8,947 nt of DNA from Chloroflexi bacterium UBA6019. Its GTDB lineage: Bacteria; Chloroflexota; Dormibacteria; Dormibacterales; Dormibacteraceae. The stretch spans positions 1 through 8,947 of the forward strand of contig DIZV01000170.1 in NCBI GenBank assembly GCA_002427995.1, given 5' to 3'. The translations under genes and the position numbers were made by a program. The notes beneath the pieces were generated by a model. The model was not told the DNA's origin and did not search any database. It was given only the letters and a program-made list of their open reading frames with translations. Positions 1 to 6,276 of this stretch are shown one piece after another; the first letter of the stretch is position 1, and every line of letters starts with the position of its first letter.

Positions 1-116
1 GCTCCGTTCGGACCGAGGAAGCCGTAGACCTCGCCCCGGCGCACGTTCAGGTCGAGGCTCTGGACGGCCACGATCGCCCCGTAGTGCTTGGTCAGACCCC
101 GGGTTTCCACCACCAT
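1..116 (-). CDS. ABC transporter ATP-binding protein, N-terminal fragment (runs off window)
   Basis: Reading leftward from an ATG at 116, the protein begins MVVETRGLTKHYGAIVAV and continues to a Walker A beginning (FLGPNGA) at the window edge, so only about 38 residues are visible. The opening 'L-T-K-x-Y-G' A-loop segment followed by a 'GEVYGFLGPNGA' Walker A is typical of ATPases of ABC-2-type exporters (DrrA/CcmA-like). That sub-family call is inference, since the signature and Walker B lie outside the window. The ATG at 116 is preferred because GGAG stands 6 nt upstream; an in-frame GTG at 128 is an alternative. It starts 17 nt after the thiolase stop on the same strand, so it is probably the third gene of the CMD-thiolase operon. 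Its permease would be expected further left. Confidence 0.8.
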   Translation of the reverse strand, partial: MVVETRGLTKHYGAIVAVQSLDLNVRRGEVYGFLGPNG

Positions 117-133
117 CTCCGTCTCCACCCAGG

Positions 134-1315
134 TCAGCCCGCCCGGCGCAGCACGAGCGCGTCGCCCTGGCCGCCGCCGCCGCAGAGTGCCGCCGCACCC
201 AGCCGGGCGCCGCGCCGGCGCATCTCAGCGGCGAGGGTGAGGACCAGGCGCGCGCCGCTGGCACCGATCGGGTGGCCGAGGGCGACCGCGCCGCCGTTGA
301 CGTTCACCCGCTCCTCGTCGAGGCCGAGCATCCGGGTCGCGTTGAGGGCGACGGCCGCGAAGGCCTCGTTGATCTCCACCAGCTCGAGGTCGGCCGCCGT
401 CAGCCCCGCCTTCTCGAGGGCGCGGCTGATCGCCAATGCCGGCACTGTGTGGAGCCAGCCGAAACGGTCGGCCGACATCCCGTGGGAGACGATCTCTGCC
501 AGAGGCTCGCGCCCTTCCCGGGCCGCCCGGGCGCTGGACATGACCACCACCGCGGCGGCACCGTCGGAGATCTGGGAGGCGTTGCCGGCGGTGATCGTGC
601 CGTCCTCCCGAAACGCCGGTAGGAGGGCCGCGAGGCTGGCCACGGTGGTCTCGGCCCGGAAGCCCTCATCTCGGTCGACGATCGTCGACTGGCCCTTCCG
701 CCCGGGGACCTCCACCGCGATCGTCTCCTCGGCCAGCCGGCCCTCGGCCCAGGCGGCGGCGGCACGGGAATGGGAGCGCGCGGACCACTCGTCCTGCTCC
801 TCGCGGCCGATCTCGAGCTCGCGGTTGATGTCGTCCGAGGTTTCACCCATGTGGGCCTCGAGGAAGGTCGACCAGAGCCCGTCGTGAACCATCGAGTCGA
901 CCATCTCGGCGTTGCCCATCCGCGCCCCGAACCGAGCCTTGGGGACCAGGTACGGTGCCTGCGACATGGACTCCATCCCGCCGGCGACCGCCACCTCGAT
1001 CTCGCCCGCACGGATCAGCTGGTCAGCGAGCGCGATCGCGTTCAGGCCGGAGAGACAGACCTTGTTGATCGTCAGTGCCGGCACCTCGATCGGCACGCCG
1101 CCGAGGACGGCCGCCTGGCGCGCCGTCATCTGCCCGGCGCCCGCCTGGAGGACCTGGCCCATGATCACGTACTCGATCTCATCCGGCCTGATCCCGGCCC
1201 GCTCCACGGCGGAGCGGATCGCCGCGCCACCGAGCTCGACCGCCGGCAGCGTGCTGAGCCCGCCACCGAACCTGCCGATCGGCGTGCGCGCGCCGGCGAC
1301 GATCACCGAACCCAT
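134..1315 (-). CDS. Thiolase family protein (acetyl-CoA C-acetyltransferase)
   Basis: A 393-residue thiolase, the usual length for the family. It would catalyse CoA-dependent cleavage of 3-ketoacyl-CoA or the reverse Claisen condensation of two acyl-CoAs, in the cytoplasm. The nucleophilic cysteine is C87 in INKVCLSGL; the remaining catalytic motifs are NEAFA (316-320), GHPIGASGAR with H348, and the second cysteine C378 in CGGGGQGDA. All catalytic residues are intact. The open frame extends further upstream, but the ATG at 1315 is chosen: the protein then begins MGSVIVAGARTPIGRF as thiolases do, and GAGGTG sits 5 nt before it (1321-1326). It follows the CMD-family gene by 22 nt and precedes the ABC ATPase by 17 nt. 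Degradative and biosynthetic thiolases cannot be told apart here. The leucine after C87 (glycine or alanine in many homologues) is a mild peculiarity. Confidence 0.93.
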   Translation of the reverse strand: MGSVIVAGARTPIGRFGGGLSTLPAVELGGAAIRSAVERAGIRPDEIEYVIMGQVLQAGAGQMTARQAAVLGGVPIEVPALTINKVCLSGLNAIALADQLIRAGEIEVAVAGGMESMSQAPYLVPKARFGARMGNAEMVDSMVHDGLWSTFLEAHMGETSDDINRELEIGREEQDEWSARSHSRAAAAWAEGRLAEETIAVEVPGRKGQSTIVDRDEGFRAETTVASLAALLPAFREDGTITAGNASQISDGAAAVVVMSSARAAREGREPLAEIVSHGMSADRFGWLHTVPALAISRALEKAGLTAADLELVEINEAFAAVALNATRMLGLDEERVNVNGGAVALGHPIGASGARLVLTLAAEMRRRGARLGAAALCGGGGQGDALVLRRAG

Positions 1316-1337
1316 GCCATCACCTCGCACTGCGAAA

Positions 1338-1901
1338 TTATCGTCCCGGTACCGTCCCCGGCGGCCAGCCGGGCACTCCCGGCTCGGCCTCGACACCGGC
1401 TGAGTTGAGGAGGCCGGCGGTCATCCGGTAGAAGCCGGCCAGGGCGAGCAGCTCGAGCAGCTCGGGCTCTGACCAGCGGCTGGCCAGCGCGGCCCAGGTC
1501 GGGTCGGAAACGATGTCCGCCGAGTGGAGCTCGTCGACCATCCGCAGTAGCATGGCGTCCGGCTCCGCCCACCCATCGAGGGCCGCGCGCGCGGCGCGTG
1601 CGATCTCCTGCTCGCTGAGCCCGGCAGCACGGCCGAGCCGCGTGTGCTGGCCGAACTCATAGACCGAGCCCGCCCGCCAGGCCATGCGGAGGATGACGAT
1701 CTCGCGCTCGCGAGGGGGCAGGAGGTTGAAGGTCAGGAAGACGCTGCCCAGCGCCAGGTAGCGGCGGAGGAGCAGAGGGTGGTGAGCGAGCGTGCCGAAG
1801 ATGTTGAGCGGGCGGCCATCGAGGGAGGGCGCCTTCGCGAGGAGCTCCGCCACCTCGGACGATGGGGCGGTCGCGATGGGCGGGATGCGGAGCTTGGTCA
1901 T
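1338..1901 (-). CDS. Carboxymuconolactone decarboxylase (CMD) family protein, cysteine-free
   Basis: A 187-residue all-helical protein of the CMD/AhpD superfamily. The core is recognisable as REREIVILRMAWRAGSVYEF (residues 64-83) followed by QH and GLSEQEI (94-100), which matches the family's 'E-x-xx-R...-YEW-x-QH-x(7)-GL' subgroup. AhpD-type enzymes have a CxxC-x3-H redox motif; here the two cysteine positions appear to be S79 and E82 while H86 is kept, and the protein contains no cysteine at all. It therefore cannot act as an AhpD-like disulfide reductase. The true substrate is unknown and decarboxylase activity should not be assumed. The ATG at 1901 gives a natural N-terminus; the upstream region has only a weak GAG-type ribosome site. 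It is the first gene of the minus-strand run with thiolase and ABC ATPase, and is divergent from the GT51 gene across 57 bp that must hold both promoters. Confidence 0.88.
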   Translation of the reverse strand: MTKLRIPPIATAPSSEVAELLAKAPSLDGRPLNIFGTLAHHPLLLRRYLALGSVFLTFNLLPPREREIVILRMAWRAGSVYEFGQHTRLGRAAGLSEQEIARAARAALDGWAEPDAMLLRMVDELHSADIVSDPTWAALASRWSEPELLELLALAGFYRMTAGLLNSAGVEAEPGVPGWPPGTVPGR

Positions 1902-1958
1902 CGGGAAGCTCGAACTCTATTCCGTAACCAAGGGCACCCGCGACACGATTGCAGCCCA

Positions 1959-2666
1959 GTGGGGCGTCGCCTCGGCCGGGTCGCGGCCGCGATCATCCTC
2001 GCCGGCCTGCTGGCAGGCGCGGTGGCCTGGTTCGGCACGCCGGCGGTGGACGACGTCCAGGTTCGCGTCGAGCGGCTGGCCGCCGTCCACGGCGAGCCGG
2101 TCCTGGTCCCGGCGGATGTCCCCAACCAGCTGGGGCTGGCGGTCGTGGCGACCGAGGACGAGCGCTTCTACGTTCACCACGGGGTCGACCTGATCGGACT
2201 CTTCCGCGCCGGGTTGGATGACCTCCGCCTCGGCTGCCTCTGTGAGGGCGGCTCGACTCTGACCCAGCAGCTGGTGAAGGAGGTCTACCTGGACGGTTCC
2301 GACCGGGGCGGCGCTAAGCTGGTCGATGTCGCGCTCGCCTTCAAGGTCGAGCTCGTCCTCGACAAACCGCGAATCCTGGCCGACTGGCTGACGCTGGCGC
2401 CGACCGGCCCCACCCTTTATGGCGTCGGTCCGGCGGCCTGCCACTACTTCGGGCGCCCGCTCCCCAACCTTGACCTGGCCCAGTACGCGCTGCTCGCGGG
2501 GCTACCGCAGGCGCCCTCCGCCGACGAGCCCCGCGCGCACCCGGTGGCGGCCCTTCGCCGGCGCCAGGAGGTGCTCACCGCGATGTTGGGGCACCGCTAC
2601 ATAACACCGGCCGAGGCCGCGGCCGCAAGCAACGAGCCCTTGCTGCTCGCAGGCCCTGGTTGCTAG
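1959..2666 (+). CDS. Single-domain peptidoglycan glycosyltransferase (GT51), divergent motifs
   Basis: A 235-residue protein with a short basic N-terminus, one membrane segment (about residues 8-25) and a GT51 domain that would polymerise lipid II outside the membrane. Motif 1 is intact: ATEDERFYVHHGVD with catalytic E66. Motif 2 is intact: EGGSTLTQQLVKEVYL (96-111). Motif 3, normally RKxxE, reads KLVD, so the second catalytic glutamate aligns with D123. Motif 4, normally ILExYLN, reads ILADWLT (139-145). The tail has YGVGPAACHYFG and LLAGLPQAPS, as in the family. There is no transpeptidase domain, as in monofunctional MtgA-like enzymes. The open frame runs back to 1644, but that part is antisense to the CMD gene; the GTG at 1959 is the only nearby in-frame start that places the membrane segment correctly. 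No clear ribosome site precedes it. Activity may be reduced or altered. Confidence 0.85.
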   Translation: MGRRLGRVAAAIILAGLLAGAVAWFGTPAVDDVQVRVERLAAVHGEPVLVPADVPNQLGLAVVATEDERFYVHHGVDLIGLFRAGLDDLRLGCLCEGGSTLTQQLVKEVYLDGSDRGGAKLVDVALAFKVELVLDKPRILADWLTLAPTGPTLYGVGPAACHYFGRPLPNLDLAQYALLAGLPQAPSADEPRAHPVAALRRRQEVLTAMLGHRYITPAEAAAASNEPLLLAGPGC

Positions 2667-3115
2667 CTGTAGAGGCGGGAGACCATCTCCGCGACGCAGA
2701 CGGGCTTTGCCTCGCCTTCGACCGTCAGGATGACCTCGTTCACGACCTGGATGCCCCCCTGGACGTCCTCGACCGATAGGTTGCGCACCGAGGCGCGGAC
2801 TTTCGACCCGACCTTCACCGGCGACGGAAAGCGGACCTTGTTGAGCCCGTAGTTGATGGCCATCCGGACCCCGTCGATCTTCAACAGGCCGCCTGTCAGG
2901 CAGGGAATCAGTGAGAGCGTCAGGAACCCGTGGGCGATGGTGGTCCCAAACGGGCCCTCCTTCGCCTTCTCGGTGTCGACGTGGATCCACTGGTGGTCGC
3001 CGGTCGCGTCGGCGAACCGGTTGATCCGGTCCTGGTCAACCTCCAGCCACACGCTCTCCCCGAGCGGCTGACCTGTCAATGCCTTGTAGCCTTCGATTCC
3101 CTCGATCGTCTTCAT
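2663..3115 (-). CDS. MaoC family dehydratase (R-specific enoyl-CoA hydratase-like, hotdog fold)
   Basis: A 150-residue single-hotdog protein. The hydratase-2 motif is plain: ADATGDHQWIH (35-45) carries the catalytic pair D40 and H45 with the five-residue spacing of PhaJ-type enzymes, followed by GPFGTTIAHGF (54-64). The expected reaction is reversible hydration of trans-2-enoyl-CoA to (R)-3-hydroxyacyl-CoA in the cytoplasm, feeding fatty-acid or polyester metabolism; the substrate is not shown by the sequence. The open frame extends far upstream because of GC content, but the ATG at 3115 (MKTIEGIEGYKAL) gives the normal family N-terminus. An in-frame ATG at 3139 would add 8 residues. The gene converges on the GT51 gene, with both stops inside CTAG, and is divergent from the luciferase-like oxidoreductase across 36 bp. 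Confidence 0.92.
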   Translation of the reverse strand: MKTIEGIEGYKALTGQPLGESVWLEVDQDRINRFADATGDHQWIHVDTEKAKEGPFGTTIAHGFLTLSLIPCLTGGLLKIDGVRMAINYGLNKVRFPSPVKVGSKVRASVRNLSVEDVQGGIQVVNEVILTVEGEAKPVCVAEMVSRLYS

Positions 3116-3117
3116 CA

Positions 3118-3150
3118 CCGCCAATTGTCTCAAACGCATAAGTTTGGCGG
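3118..3150. promoter_or_regulatory. Inverted repeat in the 36-bp divergent gap (MaoC / LLM oxidoreductase)
   Basis: CCGCCAA (3118-3124) and TTGGCGG (3144-3150) are perfect 7-bp inverted arms with a 19-bp centre, so each divergent gene has TTGGCGG immediately before its ATG (2 nt on the minus strand, 1 nt on the plus). A second inverted repeat, CAAAC (3131-3135) with GTTTG (3142-3146), lies inside. The gap is too short for two ordinary non-overlapping promoters, so the symmetry may mark a shared operator. This is a structural observation; no regulator is identified. Confidence 0.4.
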
Positions 3151-3151
3151 C

Positions 3152-4021
3152 ATGCAAGCTTTCCGACCTCTCCGCTTCGGCATTTGCACCGATCAGAACA
3201 TGGGCTGGGAGAAGACCGTCGAGCGCTGGCGGCTCTTCGAGGAGTACGGATTCGACAGCATCTGGGACTGCGACCACTGGGTCCAGCCGAGCCGCCCGAC
3301 CGGCCCCTACTTCGAGGCCTGGACTCTCCTCGCCGCGCTTGCCGCTCGGACCGAGCGGATCCGGGTCGGTGTCCTCGTCAGCTCGAACACGTTCCGCCAC
3401 CCGGCGTGGCTGGCGAAGCAGGCGGCGACGGTCGACCACATCTCCCACGGGCGTCTCGAGCTCGGCTTCGGCGCCGGCTGGTACGTGCCGGAGCACGAGA
3501 TGCTCGGCATCGACTTCCCCGAGCCGCGAGAGCTGGTCGACCGCTTCGAGGAGGCGGTCGAGGTGATCGACCGGCTGCTCCGGCAGGATGTCACCAGCTT
3601 CGAGGGCAAGCACTATCAGTTGCGCGAGGCCGCCTTCCGGCCGGGCCCGGTCCAGAAACCGCGGCCGCCGCTGACCCTGGGCGCGCATGGACCGCGGATG
3701 CTGGGGATCGTCGCCCGGAAGGCGGACGCCTGGAACTCCTTCGGGAAGCCGGAGGAGATTCGGGCTCGCAATGCCGTCCTCGATGAGCACTGCGGCCGGA
3801 TCGGACGCGACCCGGCCGAGATCCTCCGCTCGCTCTACTACTGGATCGCCCGCGCTGACCAGGACCCCTGGTCTTCGCTCGAGGCCTTCCGCGACCTGGT
3901 CGGGCGCTACCGCGAGGTGGGCATCGAGGAGTTCATCGTCGACCAGCCCCGCGAGGACCAGGGCGCCGTCGTCGAGCGGGTGGCCACCGAACTTCCGGCG
4001 CTGCGCGCGTTAACCTCCTGA
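3152..4021 (+). CDS. LLM class flavin oxidoreductase (F420-dependent type, bacterial luciferase-like)
   Basis: A 289-residue TIM-barrel protein of the luciferase-like monooxygenase superfamily. Recognisable segments are LRFGICTDQNMGWEKT (7-22), GFDSIWDCDHWVQPS (33-47), TERIRVGVLVSSNTFRHP (67-84), the ATVDHISHGRLELGFGAGW block (92-110) and a C-terminal PRPPLTLGAHGPRML segment (170-184). The GRLELGFGAGW pattern is shared by F420- and FMN-using members, so the cofactor is inferred from family trend, not proven. The substrate is unknown. The ATG at 3152 is the only start that yields the family N-terminus; GGCGG stands too close to it to be a good ribosome site, so the transcript may be leaderless or very short-leadered. 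It is followed after 4 nt by the class IV aminotransferase, suggesting one transcript and coupled translation. Confidence 0.92.
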   Translation: MQAFRPLRFGICTDQNMGWEKTVERWRLFEEYGFDSIWDCDHWVQPSRPTGPYFEAWTLLAALAARTERIRVGVLVSSNTFRHPAWLAKQAATVDHISHGRLELGFGAGWYVPEHEMLGIDFPEPRELVDRFEEAVEVIDRLLRQDVTSFEGKHYQLREAAFRPGPVQKPRPPLTLGAHGPRMLGIVARKADAWNSFGKPEEIRARNAVLDEHCGRIGRDPAEILRSLYYWIARADQDPWSSLEAFRDLVGRYREVGIEEFIVDQPREDQGAVVERVATELPALRALTS

Positions 4022-4025
4022 ATCA

Positions 4026-4955
4026 ATGAACCCGAAGCACACCTGGATGAACGGCCGCGTCACCCCCTGGGCGGAGAGCCAGGTCCATGTCGGCAGCGAT
4101 GCCATGTTGCGCGGCGCCAGCGTTTTCGAGGGGATCCGCGCCTATCGCTCGGCCGACGGGGACGATCTGCTCATCTTCCGGCTGGCGGACCATTTCGAGC
4201 GCCTTTTCTCCAGCTCCATGCGGGTGCTCCGGATGCGGATCGGGTTCAGTCCGGCCGAGCTGGCGGCGGGGATCGTCGACCTCCTCCACGCCAATCAGGT
4301 GCGCGACGACGCGCACATCCGGGTGGTCGCCTACTTCGACGTGCTCGACGGAGCCGCGACGGGCGAGGGCGATCCGACCGGTGCCTATATCCTCGCCTTC
4401 CCCAAGGCGCCCAACCCGAAGCTGGCGACCGGTATCCGGTCCACTGTCAGCAGCTGGCGGCGGCCGACCGACACCTCCATCTCGCCCCGGATCAAGGCCA
4501 GCGCGAACTACCTGAACAGCCGGGTGGCGATGCTCGACGCCAACCTGAAAGGCTTCGACATCCCAGTCCTCCTCAATGAGCGGGGGAGGGTCTCGGAGGG
4601 CCCCGGGCAGAACATCTTCCTGGTCCGCAAGGGCCGCCTGGTGACACCGAAGATCACCGACGCGATCCTCGAGGGCATCACCCGGGAGACCGTTCTCGCC
4701 CTTGGCGCGGAGCTCGGCGTCGCGGTGGAGGAGAGGGAGGTCGACCCGACCGAGCTCTACGTCGCCGAGGAGCTCTTCTTCGCGGGCACCGCGATGGAGG
4801 TCCAGCCGATCTCGGAGATCGACGGCTACCGGGTCGGTGACGGCCGCATCGGGGCGGTCACCGAGCGCATTCAGAGCCGCTATTTCGAGCTCGTTCGCGG
4901 CGCCGCCCCAGCGACCTGGCTCACCTCCGTCTACGGGGCCCCGGTCACCGCCTGA
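4026..4955 (+). CDS. ilvE: Branched-chain amino acid aminotransferase (PLP fold type IV)
   Basis: A 309-residue class IV aminotransferase, the normal length for IlvE. It would transfer the amino group between branched-chain amino acids and 2-oxoglutarate, the last step of valine, leucine and isoleucine synthesis. The N-terminal domain has the IlvE-like GASVFEGIRAYRS (30-42) and FRLADHFERLFSSS (51-64). The PLP-binding lysine is K157 in SPRIKASANYLNSR, followed by RVSEGPGQNIF (188-198) and FFAGTAMEVQPISEIDG (251-267), which carry the cofactor phosphate and carboxylate contacts. D-amino-acid transaminase and aminodeoxychorismate lyase share the fold; the EGIRAY loop and NYLNSR favour IlvE, but specificity is inferred. 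The ATG at 4026 lies 4 nt after the upstream TGA with no Shine-Dalgarno of its own, so translation is probably coupled to the oxidoreductase. Confidence 0.88.
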   Translation: MNPKHTWMNGRVTPWAESQVHVGSDAMLRGASVFEGIRAYRSADGDDLLIFRLADHFERLFSSSMRVLRMRIGFSPAELAAGIVDLLHANQVRDDAHIRVVAYFDVLDGAATGEGDPTGAYILAFPKAPNPKLATGIRSTVSSWRRPTDTSISPRIKASANYLNSRVAMLDANLKGFDIPVLLNERGRVSEGPGQNIFLVRKGRLVTPKITDAILEGITRETVLALGAELGVAVEEREVDPTELYVAEELFFAGTAMEVQPISEIDGYRVGDGRIGAVTERIQSRYFELVRGAAPATWLTSVYGAPVTA

Positions 4956-5071
4956 CCCGGCCGAGCGCGTAACCGGCGCTTTACCCAACCCTGACAATCC
5001 AGGTCGCGGCGCCGGTGGCGGCGCTCTCTGAGAACGTGAGGGTGGCGTTAGGGGCGTAGGCTTCGCCCGCG

Positions 5072-6205
5072 ATGCGCTTCGTCGCCGCCCTCTGCACTCT
5101 CCTTCTGTGCGCTTGCACACCCGCGGCCGGACGGCCCTCCGCGCAGCCGTCGCCCTCCGCGACCGGGAGCGCCACCAGCACCAGCCTCCAGGCGTTCGTA
5201 CCCGTGGCCGAGAAGTTCGTGGAGGAGCATCGCGGGCTGAAGTTCAAGACTCCCGTCCAGGTGACCTTCCTGGCGGACGCCGAATTCCAGCGCGAGCTGG
5301 CCAAGTCCGGCAGCGTCGACGCCACCGCGTACGCGACCGAGGCCAAGGAGCTCCGCGCGCTGGGGCTACTCGACGGCCGGCCCGACCTCGGCCGGGCGGA
5401 GCGGGAGCTCCAGGGCTCGAGTGTGATCGGCTTCTACGACCCCAAAGCCAAGCAGCTCTTCGTCCGGGGGGTGGAGGCCAAGCCGGCCGTGCGCCATGTG
5501 CTGATCCACGAGCTGACGCACGCGCTCCAGGACCAGTGGTTCTCGATCGACCGCACTCCCTCCACCGAAGACGAGAGCGACATCGCGTTCCGGACCCTGG
5601 TCGAGGGTGACGCCGTTCGGGTGGAGAACCAGTACATCGCCTCGCTGAGCGAGGCCGAGCAGCGCCAGGTCCGGCTCGGTGACGCCGGTGGACCGGTTCC
5701 GGCCGACGTCCCCGAGGTGCTGGTCGAGCTCGACTCCTTCCCCTACGTGGTCGGCCCTCAGTTCACCCAGGCGATCGTCGACCAGTCGGGCCAGGCGCGC
5801 CTCGACGCCGCCTTCAGGTCGCCGCCAACGACGACCGCCCAGGTCATCCATCCCGACCTCTTCCTGGCCGGGCGGGGTCCGGCTGCGGTCGATTTCCCAG
5901 CCGCGGACGGCAAGGAGATCGACAAGGGGGTACTCGGCGAGCTCGGACTGGATCTGCTTCTGCAGCGTCTGACGAGCCGCGGAAGGGTCAGCAGCTCGGA
6001 CGCGCAGACGATCGCGGCCGGCTGGGGAGGCGACCGTTACATCGCCTGGGACCAGGGCTCCGAGTCGTGCGTCCGCACCCGCTTTGTGATGAGCTCCGAC
6101 CGCGCGACGAGGGCCCTGCTGGCAGCGCTCAGGAGCTTCGCCCGCGACCATCCCGGCACCACGGTCGAAGGCCGGGGGCCAATCCTGTTCACAGCCTGCG
6201 CCTAG
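5072..6205 (+). CDS. Putative secreted lipoprotein zinc metallopeptidase (gluzincin, HELTH)
   Basis: A 377-residue protein. MRFVAALCTLLLCAC is a short lipoprotein signal with probable lipidated C15 (the -2 residue is cysteine, slightly atypical), followed by a Pro/Ser/Thr-rich linker (residues 16-39), so the catalytic part should be displayed outside the membrane. The HExxH zinc site is HELTHALQDQWF starting at H146, and E178 in LVEGDAVRVE, 28 residues after H150, is the likely third ligand. This arrangement (HELTHALQDQ, then an EGDA helix) is that of the peptidase-MA-like gluzincins annotated as hypothetical proteins in Actinobacteria and Chloroflexota. Its substrate is not known to me. The ATG at 5072 is fixed by the signal peptide; no strong ribosome site is visible. 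It stands alone, 116 bp after ilvE, and ends 19 bp before a strong hairpin. Confidence 0.82.
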   Translation: MRFVAALCTLLLCACTPAAGRPSAQPSPSATGSATSTSLQAFVPVAEKFVEEHRGLKFKTPVQVTFLADAEFQRELAKSGSVDATAYATEAKELRALGLLDGRPDLGRAERELQGSSVIGFYDPKAKQLFVRGVEAKPAVRHVLIHELTHALQDQWFSIDRTPSTEDESDIAFRTLVEGDAVRVENQYIASLSEAEQRQVRLGDAGGPVPADVPEVLVELDSFPYVVGPQFTQAIVDQSGQARLDAAFRSPPTTTAQVIHPDLFLAGRGPAAVDFPAADGKEIDKGVLGELGLDLLLQRLTSRGRVSSSDAQTIAAGWGGDRYIAWDQGSESCVRTRFVMSSDRATRALLAALRSFARDHPGTTVEGRGPILFTACA

Positions 6206-6224
6206 CGTCGCTCGGGACTGCGAA

Positions 6225-6264
6225 CAGGAAAGGCCCGGCGCCATTGGCGCCGAGCCTTCTCCTG
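6225..6264. terminator. Bidirectional hairpin between convergent genes
   Basis: Arms 6230-6242 and 6246-6258 pair over 13 positions with one C:A mismatch (6235:6253) around a 3-nt ATT loop, and CAGGA (6225-6229) extends the stem with TCCTG (6260-6264) across a single bulged C. It lies between the metallopeptidase stop (6205, plus) and the small membrane protein stop (6277, minus), where a shared terminator is expected. The flanks are pyrimidine-rich rather than a pure T run in either direction, so efficiency as an intrinsic terminator is uncertain. Confidence 0.7.
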
Positions 6265-6276
6265 ATGGTCGAGTGG

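Noticed and set aside
84..887. Open frame of 267 codons, plus strand
   Set aside because: It is antisense to the thiolase, Arg/Ser/Ala-rich with no motif, and is explained by high GC content.
1644..1958. N-terminal extension of the GT51 gene back to an ATG at 1644
   Set aside because: These codons run antisense through the well-supported CMD gene, are charged and low-complexity, and would put the membrane anchor about 105 residues inside the protein.
3116..3790. Upstream extension of the MaoC frame to a 375-codon protein
   Set aside because: The extra part is antisense to the luciferase-like oxidoreductase and has no recognisable motif; MaoC-type proteins of this kind are about 150 residues.
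4964..5025. Two short GC hairpins after ilvE (AGCGC/GCGCT at 4964-4980; GCGCCG/CGGCGC at 5009-5024)
   Set aside because: Stems of 5 and 6 bp without a following T run arise easily by chance at this GC content; not strong enough to call terminators.
4023..5120. 365-codon minus-strand frame
   Set aside because: It is the complement of ilvE and the following gap; its composition is typical of a GC-driven shadow frame and there is no ribosome site.
5366..6244. 292-codon minus-strand frame
   Set aside because: It lies opposite the metallopeptidase, which has a signal peptide and a zinc site; the opposing frame has no motif.
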